In this document: piece by piece, positions 58,782 to 64,000 of the stretch
How the letters are laid out: every line of letters begins with the position of its first letter
How positions within the stretch are numbered: the stretch's first letter is position 1
Origin: Litorihabitans aurantiacus
GTDB lineage: Bacteria > Actinomycetota > Actinomycetes > Actinomycetales > Beutenbergiaceae
Direction of reading: 5' to 3'
DNA: 64,000 nt
NCBI RefSeq assembly: GCF_030161595.1
Contig: NZ_BSUM01000001.1
Location: 3,596,001 to 3,660,000, forward strand
Position numbers and translations under genes: made by a program
Notes under the pieces: model-generated
What the model was told of the DNA's origin: nothing
The model's input: the letters and a program-made list of their open reading frames with translations, nothing else
The model's database searches: none

Positions 58782-58986
58782 GCCGCCAGCCTAGTTCGGC
58801 GGGGCCGTCGGGCGGGTCGGCGGGTGGCCGCACTCACATGCGCCTGCACATAGCGTGCAGTTAGGAATGTTCATTCCACCCTTGTATGTGTTCTTACTCA
58901 CGTTTAGCGTGAAGGAGCGGTCCGGACCGTTCGGGCTGCGTGTGCGTGACGGACTGATCAGTTCAACGAGGCCAGGAGCCGAGACG
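58782..58986. other. Divergent promoter region of lpdA and surface gene
   Basis: Gene-free 205 nt. Visible are a CTGCAC/GTGCAG hairpin, a GGAATG/CATTCC-type short palindrome, a CGGTCCGGACCG 12-bp palindrome at about 58918-58929, and a TTGTAT-type -35-like word (about 58880-58885). The palindrome lies some 60 nt before the surface-gene start and could be an operator. Nothing more definite can be said. Confidence 0.3.
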
Positions 58987-60295
58987 ATGACGACGCCGGA
59001 GCAGCAGCGGGTGCAGCGGGGATCCTCCGCGCGCCGCTGGCTCCTGCGCGGTCTGCTCGCCGGCGCCGGCGCGGCGGGGCTCTCGGCCTCGGTGCCGCGG
59101 GTGCGTCGGCGCTCGACCTGCTGGGCGGCGACGGTGCCGTGAGCGGGATCGTGTCCGAGGTGGGCGACCGTGTCGTCGCTCCCGTGGTGGACGGGGTGGT
59201 CGACGGTGTCGTGACCCCCGTCGTGGACGAGGTGGTTGCGCCGGCGGTCGAGACCGCGGTGGTGCCGGTGGTCGAGCCCGTGGCGCAGGACGTCGCAGCG
59301 CCGGTGGCGCAGGATCTCGCCGCACCCGTGGTCGAGGCGGCTGCCCTTCCGGTGGTGGACGACGTGGTCGCCCCCTCGTGGAGGAGGTCGCAGCACCGGT
59401 GGTCGACGACGTCGTCGCCCCCGTGCTGGACGAGGTGGCAGCTCCCGCGATCGAGGAGGTCGTGGCTCCCGTCGTCGACGGGGTCGTGGCGCCGGTGGTC
59501 GAGGAGGTCGCGGCTCCGGTGGTCGACGGCGTGGTCGCGCCGGTGGTGGACGAGGTCGTGACCCCCGTGGTCGACGACGTGGTCGCCCCCGTCGTCGAGC
59601 AGGTCGCGGACGGCGTCGTGACACCGGTCGTCGCTGCGATCGAGCCGGTTCTCACCCCCGTGGTCGACGCGGTCGAGCCGGTCCTGACCCCGGTGGTCGA
59701 GGGTGTCGGTGGCGTGGTCGACCCCGTGCTCGAGCCGCTCGTGCCCGCGCTGCCGGGTGGGCTCGAGGAGGAGGTCGCGCCCGTCGTGCCGGTGCCCGCT
59801 CCCGGCCTCCCCGGGATGCCCGGGACGCCCGCCGACTCCGGCGCACCGCTGCCCGCGCCTGTGCTCCCCTCCATCCCGGCGCAGCCGGACGCCGGCCAGG
59901 TGGCGCTCGCGGACGCCGGCGCCGCGTCGACGGCCGGCGACGCCTCGTCGTCGCGCGACTCCGCCACCGCGCCGCGTACCGCGATCTCGACGCCGGTCGC
60001 CGCGCCGTCGGGCCCCGGGGGTGTCGAAGCACTTCCGCAGGCGTCCACCGCCACGCAGGACGGCGGAAGCGGTGCCGACGAGCGCGAAGGCAGCCCCTGG
60101 GGTGGTGCCGCCACGGTCGCCGTGATCGGTGGTGCGGCCACCGCCGTCGGCTCCGCGGGACCGACCCTGCTGCGCGAGGCGGCCCCGGCCGGCGGCGTCG
60201 CCCTCTCCGCCCTTCTTCTCGTGGGCGTGGCCCGGCGTCACCAGGACGCGCTGCCGCCCGCCCCCGCCCTGCGCATCCCCGTCTCTCCCGCCTGA
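58987..60295 (+). pseudogene. Octapeptide-repeat membrane-anchored surface protein, two frameshifts
   Basis: Three frame segments join to a protein of about 436 residues. It has an ATG with AGGAG site, then 'SSARRWLLRGLLAGAGAAGLSA' (secretion signal), a region 'GLGAAGASALDLLGG', then some 20 repeats of eight residues on the pattern '[AT]P-V-V-[DE]-x-V-[VA]' (roughly residues 45-215). A Pro/Ala-rich stalk and a C-terminal hydrophobic anchor (GGVALSALLLVGVARR) follow, without LPXTG. The breaks are at 59076-59090 and at a CCCCC run 59371-59375; one extra base each restores the frame. It precedes the chaplin-like gene. Confidence 0.72.
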
Positions 60296-60375
60296 GGGTC
60301 GTCGCGACCGGACCACGTCCGGCAGACGACATCGCGCCACGTGGCGCACCCACCCTCAGTCAAGGAGAAGGATCG

Positions 60376-62529
60376 ATGCACGTAGTCATGCGTCGAGCAC
60401 TGCAGACGGTGCTCGTGTCAGGCGGCCTGGTGGCCGCAGCTGCGGGGGCGGCTCACGCCTCCGACGGGTTGCTGGGAGACGTCGGGATCGACGTCCCGGT
60501 GACCGTTCCGGTGGAGGTCAGCGACGTCGCCGTCGGCCTCCTCGGTGACGCCGCCGTGGTGTCGCCGCCGGCGGCCCCGGCCGAGGCCCCGCCCCAGGCG
60601 CCGGTCGGCGGCGGTGGTGAGGTCGAGCGTCCGGTGGAGGCGCCGCAGGCGGCGGTCGAGGGCGACGGGCTCGCCGGGGACGTCTCGGTCGAGGCGCCCG
60701 TGACCGTCCCCGTCGACGTCGAGTCGATCGCGGTCGGGGACGCGACGGTCGTCTCGCACGAGGAGCCCGCGGCTCCGGCGCCGGCAGCTCCCGCCGAGGC
60801 GGCTCCGGCCGCTGTGGCGGAGGAGTCGTCGCACTCGGACGACGGTCTGGTCGGTGACGTCTCGGTGGTGGCGCCGGTGACGGTGCCGGTGGAGGTGTCC
60901 GACGTGGCCGCGGGTGTCCTGGGTGATGCCGCGGTGGTCTCGCACGAGACTCCGGCTGCTGCTCCGGCTGCCCCGGTCGAGGCGGCTCCTGTCGCTGTGG
61001 CGGAGGACTCGTCGCACTCGGACGACGGTCTGGTCGGTGACGTCTCGGTGGTGGCGCCGGTGACGGTGCCGGTGGAGGTGTCCGACGTCGCAGCAGGTGT
61101 CCTGGGTGACGCTGCGGTGGTCTCGAACGAGACGCCCGCGGCTGCCTCGGCCGCTCCGGTGGCAGTGGCGCCGTTGGGCTCGGGCTCGGGCTCGGACTCG
61201 GACTCGGACGACGGTCTGATCGGTGATGTCTCGGTGGTGGCGCCGGTGACGGTGCCCGTGGAGGTGTCCGACGTCGCTGCTGGTGTCCTGGGTGACGCCG
61301 CGGTGGTGTCCAACGAGTCGCCCGCTGCTCCGGCCGCTCCGGTGGCGGCTGCGCCGTCGTCGTCGGGCTCGGGCTCGGACGACGGCCTCGTCGGTGACAT
61401 CTCGGTGGTGGCGCCGGTGACGGCGCCCGTGGACGTGTCCGACATCGCCGCAGGTGTCCTGGGTGACGCTGCGGTGGTCTCGAACGAGACCTCGGCTGCT
61501 GCTCCCGCGGCTCCGGTGGCGGCTGCGCCGTCGTCGTCGGGCTCGGGCTCGGACGACGGCCTCGTCGGTGACATCTCGGTGGTGGCGCCGGTGACGGCGC
61601 CCGTGGACGTGTCCGACATCGCCGCAGGTGTCCTGGGTGACGCCGCGGTGGTGTCCAACGAGTCGCCCGCTGCTCCGGCCGATCCGGTGGCGGCTGCGCC
61701 GTCGTCGTCGGGCTCGGGCTCGGACGACGGCCTCATCGGTGACATCTCGGTGCTGGCACCGGTCACGGTGCCCGTCGACGTGAGCTGCATCGCCGCCGGA
61801 GTCCTCGGCGACGCCGCGGTTGACTGCACCACGACGCCCGCGCAGCCGGTCGACACCACCCCGGGCGCCGAGGCTCCCGGCGGCGGTACGGGCGGTGGCG
61901 GTCTCATCGGCGACATCGGGATCGAGCTGCCGGTGACCGTCCCTGTCGACGTCGGCTGCATCGCGGTCGGTCTCCTGGGTGACGCCACGGCCGAGTGCAC
62001 GACGGCCGCCGTCGACCCGGTGGACCCGGTGGACCCGGTGGACCCGACCGACCCGGTGGACCCGACCGACCCGGTCGACCCGGTTGACCCGACGGATCCG
62101 ACGGACCCGGTCGACCCGACGGACCCGGTCGACCCGACGGACCCGGTGGACCCGGTTGACCCGACGGACCCGGTCGACCCGACGGACCCGGTCGACTCGA
62201 CGGACCCGGTCGACCCGACCGACCCGACCGACCCGACGGACCCGACGGACCCGACCACGCCCGTCACCCCGGTGACGCCGGTGACCCCGGTGACGCCGAT
62301 CGACGTCACGACCCCGGGGACCACCCCCGGCGGCTTCATCAGTGACGACGGCCGCGTGATCACCGCGACCGGCACCACCGGTGCCGGCACGACCATGCAG
62401 GTCGCGAGCCAGCAGTCCTCCCTCCCGACCACGGGCGTCACTCCGTTCGCGGCCGGGATCGCAGGGCTCCTGCTCCTCCTGGGGGCGGCTGCGCTGCGGT
62501 ACTCGCGTCGGTCGACCTCGGCGGTGTGA
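60376..62529 (+). CDS. LPXTG surface protein with nine chaplin-like repeats
   Basis: 717 residues. It has a signal peptide (about 1-28, ending AHA|SD), nine ~34-residue repeats of 'DGL[LVI]GD[VI]xVxxPVTVPV[ED]VSxxAxGVLGDAxVxx' at about 30-63, 97-127, 156-189, 217-250, 279-312, 336-369, 393-427, 451-484 and 509-541, a [12 protein letters not shown] spacer of about 75 residues (546-620), a TPVTPV segment, and a sortase signal LPTTG with hydrophobic helix and basic tail at the C-terminus. The last two repeats keep a Cys pair (C471/C484, C528/C541), as in Streptomyces chaplins. It is wall-anchored and likely forms a hydrophobic coat. GGAGAAGG site at the ATG. Confidence 0.88.
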   Translation: MHVVMRRALQTVLVSGGLVAAAAGAAHASDGLLGDVGIDVPVTVPVEVSDVAVGLLGDAAVVSPPAAPAEAPPQAPVGGGGEVERPVEAPQAAVEGDGLAGDVSVEAPVTVPVDVESIAVGDATVVSHEEPAAPAPAAPAEAAPAAVAEESSHSDDGLVGDVSVVAPVTVPVEVSDVAAGVLGDAAVVSHETPAAAPAAPVEAAPVAVAEDSSHSDDGLVGDVSVVAPVTVPVEVSDVAAGVLGDAAVVSNETPAAASAAPVAVAPLGSGSGSDSDSDDGLIGDVSVVAPVTVPVEVSDVAAGVLGDAAVVSNESPAAPAAPVAAAPSSSGSGSDDGLVGDISVVAPVTAPVDVSDIAAGVLGDAAVVSNETSAAAPAAPVAAAPSSSGSGSDDGLVGDISVVAPVTAPVDVSDIAAGVLGDAAVVSNESPAAPADPVAAAPSSSGSGSDDGLIGDISVLAPVTVPVDVSCIAAGVLGDAAVDCTTTPAQPVDTTPGAEAPGGGTGGGGLIGDIGIELPVTVPVDVGCIAVGLLGDATAECTTAAVDPVDPVDPVDPTDPVDPTDPVDPVDPTDPTDPVDPTDPVDPTDPVDPVDPTDPVDPTDPVDSTDPVDPTDPTDPTDPTDPTTPVTPVTPVTPVTPIDVTTPGTTPGGFISDDGRVITATGTTGAGTTMQVASQQSSLPTTGVTPFAAGIAGLLLLLGAAALRYSRRSTSAV
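60826..61760. repeat. Near-identical ~180-nt DNA repeats in the chaplin-like gene
   Basis: Blocks beginning 'GACGACGGTCTGGTCGGTGACGTCTC' or close variants start near 60840, 61021, 61207, 61379, 61553 and 61724, with spacings of about 170-185 nt. Two of them (about 61379-61552 and 61553-61723) are almost identical. They invite recombination and copy-number change, and also assembly collapse. Confidence 0.75.
62007..62263. repeat. Asp-Pro-Val/Thr codon repeat
   Basis: GACCCG-GTG/ACG/ACC triads run for about 250 nt and encode the stalk (DPV)(DPT). Many copies differ only at third positions, so selection keeps the peptide while the DNA drifts. Length polymorphism between strains is expected. Confidence 0.8.
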
Positions 62530-62572
62530 GGCTGCGTCGACCACCGACGCGTCGCACCTGCTGACGCACGCC

Positions 62573-62616
62573 ACGACGTCTCCCGGGCGGGCCGCCCGCC
62601 CGGGAGGCGCCGTCGT
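62573..62616. terminator. Hairpin after the LPXTG gene
   Basis: TCCCGGGCGGGC (62581-62592) with its inverted copy (62594-62605), extended by flanking ACGACG/CGTCGT. It lies 44-87 nt past the surface-protein stop and about 60 nt before the SAM riboswitch, ending one transcript before the other begins. Confidence 0.75.
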
Positions 62617-62672
62617 GCGCCGGAGCGGGACGGGATGCGGACCGATGTCGGACCCTCGTGACACCTTCGCTA

Positions 62673-62769
62673 CCATCGGCGGGACCATCCAGAGCAGCTG
62701 AGAGACCTGGCTCGACGACGCTGCAGCAACCCCCGTCACGGGTGCGGGTGCTACCGCCAGGCCCGATGG
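62673..62769 (+). ncRNA. SAM riboswitch (S-box family)
   Basis: A 97-nt leader with closing helix CCATCGG/CCGATGG (62673-62679 with 62763-62769), the S-box core CTGAGAGACCTGGCTCG, then GACGACGCTGCAGCAACC and a GGTGCTACCGCCAGGC 3' part. These are the conserved blocks of S-adenosylmethionine riboswitches of actinobacterial methionine genes. It precedes the rhodanese-metZ pair, so high SAM would lower their expression. The helix overlaps the ribosome site (GGAGG at 62768), suggesting translational control. Confidence 0.93.
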
Positions 62770-62779
62770 AGGAGTGAGC

Positions 62780-63229
62780 ATGACCGATTCCGCATCGTCC
62801 GACTGTCGTCACGACGGCGGCACCCACGGCTACGCGGGCGATCTCACGCCCGCCGAGGCGTGGGAGGCGCTGGAGCAGGACGGCGAGGCCGTCCTCGTCG
62901 ACGTCCGCACCCCCCAGGAGTGGCAGCACACCGGGGTGCCGGACCTGACGTCGCTCCACCGTGACGCCGTCCTCGACCCGCTGCAGACGTTCCAGGGGCC
63001 GAACCCGGACTTCCTCGAGGCGCTGACGCGCGCCGGTCTCACCCCCGGCGACAACCGGACCGTCCTGTTCGTGTGCAAGTCGGGCGGTCGTTCGATCGCC
63101 GCGGCCCAGCTCGCGACGTCGGCCGGGTTCGGCCCGGCGTACAACGTGCTCGAGGGCGTCGAGGGTCACGCCGGCCCCGGCTGGGCGGGTCAGGGCCTGC
63201 CGCTGCGCGCGTGGGAGGGCGAGCGATGA
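62780..63229 (+). CDS. Rhodanese-domain protein under SAM riboswitch control
   Basis: 149 residues from ATG 62780 with GGAGG at good distance. The rhodanese core is clear: 'EAVLVDVRTPQEWQHTGVPD' and the active-site loop Cys in LFVCKSGGRSIAAAQLA, then 'GPAYNVLEGVEGHAG'. It may deliver sulfane sulfur. It is directly coupled to metZ (ATGA overlap) behind a SAM riboswitch, so a role in the direct sulfhydrylation branch of methionine synthesis is likely. Confidence 0.92.
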   Translation: MTDSASSDCRHDGGTHGYAGDLTPAEAWEALEQDGEAVLVDVRTPQEWQHTGVPDLTSLHRDAVLDPLQTFQGPNPDFLEALTRAGLTPGDNRTVLFVCKSGGRSIAAAQLATSAGFGPAYNVLEGVEGHAGPGWAGQGLPLRAWEGER

Positions 63230-64000
63230 CCGACCCGCAGCCGCGCTCGCACCTGCCCGAGGGACTCCGTCCGGCGACGCTCGCCGTCCGCGGCGGCCAG
63301 GAGCGCACCGGCTTCATGGAGATCTCGGAGCCGCTGTTCCTCACGCAGGGCTACGCCTACCCGCGTGCGGCCGACGCCGAGGCCGCCTTCCTCGGCGAGC
63401 TCGACCGCTTCACGTACACGCGCTACTCGAACCCGACCACCTCGGCGTTCGAGGAGCGGCTCCGGCTCATCGAGGGGGCGGAGGCGTGCTTCGCGACCGC
63501 GACCGGGATGGCCGCGGTCTTCGCATCGATGGCGTGCCTCGTGCGCCAGGGCTCGCGCATCGTGGCCGGGCGCGCGATGTTCGGATCCACGCTCCTCGTG
63601 CTGGACGAGCTGTTCACCGGGTGGGGCGTCGAGACCGTCTACGTCGACGCGCACGACACCGCGCAGTGGGCTGAGGCGCTGGCGAGGCCGACCGACGTCG
63701 TGTTCTTCGAGACGCCGTCGAACCCGATGCAGGACATCGTGGACGTGCCCGAGGTGAGCCGCCTCGCCCACGCGGCGGGCGCCGTCGTGATCGTCGACAA
63801 CGTCTTCGCGACGCCGGCGCTCCAGCGGCCGCTCGCGCTCGGCGCCGACGTCGTCGTCTACTCCGCCACGAAGCACATCGACGGCCAGGGGCGCGTGATG
63901 GGTGGGGCCGTGCTCGGTCCGCGCGACTACGTCACCGGGCCGCTGCAGACCTTCATCCGCAACACCGGCCCCACGATGAGCCCGTTCAACGCGTGGACGC
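63226..64000 (+). CDS. metZ: O-succinylhomoserine sulfhydrylase, 3' end cut
   Basis: 258 codons before the window ends. PLP enzyme of the Cys/Met gamma-synthase family, forming homocysteine from O-succinylhomoserine and sulfide. Visible are 'RPATLAVRGGQERTGFMEISEPLFLTQGY', 'FTYTRYSNPTTSAFEERLRLIEGAEACFATATGMAAV', the Asp 'VIVDNVFATPALQRPLALGADVVVYSATKHIDGQGR' with the PLP Lys in SATKH, and 'TFIRNTGPTMSPFNAW'. The SATKHIDGQGR context is that of MetZ rather than CGS or MetY. Likely SAM-regulated through the upstream riboswitch. Confidence 0.94.
   Translation, partial: MTDPQPRSHLPEGLRPATLAVRGGQERTGFMEISEPLFLTQGYAYPRAADAEAAFLGELDRFTYTRYSNPTTSAFEERLRLIEGAEACFATATGMAAVFASMACLVRQGSRIVAGRAMFGSTLLVLDELFTGWGVETVYVDAHDTAQWAEALARPTDVVFFETPSNPMQDIVDVPEVSRLAHAAGAVVIVDNVFATPALQRPLALGADVVVYSATKHIDGQGRVMGGAVLGPRDYVTGPLQTFIRNTGPTMSPFNAWT

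Noticed and set aside
60826-61760. CRISPR-like regular repeats
   Set aside because: The repeats are coding, in frame with conserved peptide units, have no unique spacers of constant length, and no cas genes are near.
60453-62441. Very long open frames antisense to the chaplin-like gene
   Set aside because: They mirror the DNA repeats of the sense gene (GC-biased codons leave the antisense open); no ribosome site or domain supports them.

Overview
The window is from a high-GC Gram-positive bacterium of the Actinomycetota. The signs are very high GC, frequent GTG starts, stop/start overlaps of the ATGA and GTGA type, an LPXTG-anchored surface protein with chaplin-like repeats, NHEJ-type LigD polymerase and ATP-dependent ligase genes, and a SAM riboswitch ahead of metZ. 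A Micrococcales member (Cellulomonas/Cellulosimicrobium-like) is my best guess, but nothing in the window proves the genus.

Positions 1 to about 39170 are one end of an integrated siphovirus-type prophage. It begins (5' cut by the window edge) with a tyrosine integrase and ends against the 3' end of a tRNA-Arg(ACG) gene at 39171-39243, the likely attachment gene. Nearly all phage genes lie on the minus strand, so the genome reads right to left. Lysogeny and cargo genes occupy 34.7-39 kb: divergent Cro/C1-like regulators with repeated operator half-sites, two ImmA/IrrE metallopeptidases and an Abi HEPN gene. Early and replication genes follow at 26.4-34.7 kb as a tightly overlapped array of small Cys-rich and HTH proteins, a replication-initiation protein and a DnaB helicase. 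A tRNA-Leu(CAG) and an HNH nuclease come next. Packaging and head genes are at 20-25.5 kb, head-tail connectors and tail at 7.8-19.6 kb (with a programmed -1 frameshift in the tail-assembly chaperones and a 941-residue tape measure), and the lysis cassette at 4.4-7.8 kb (endolysin, two small membrane proteins, a collagen-like membrane protein, a secreted M23 peptidase). A HigBA-like module with an ImmA-domain antitoxin and HTH genes fill the stretch next to the integrase.

From 39.3 kb on the window is ordinary chromosome: a DJ-1/PfpI protein, a short-chain dehydrogenase, CsbD, a GDSL lipoprotein, three coupled exported proteins, a multi-pass membrane protein with an alpha/beta hydrolase, DUF1540, Gfo/Idh/MocA oxidoreductase with an ATP-dependent DNA ligase, the ornithine/arginine pair rocD and a dimethylargininase-like gene with a divergent Lrp regulator, a LigD polymerase, a SIMPL protein, lpdA, two long repetitive surface proteins, and a SAM-riboswitch-controlled rhodanese-metZ operon cut by the right edge.

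A cross-cutting observation is that at least eleven genes, in both prophage and chromosome, are broken or wrongly terminated by a shift that one extra base in a G/C homopolymer repairs. This looks like a systematic assembly error, so the 'pseudogenes' listed here should be read with that in mind.
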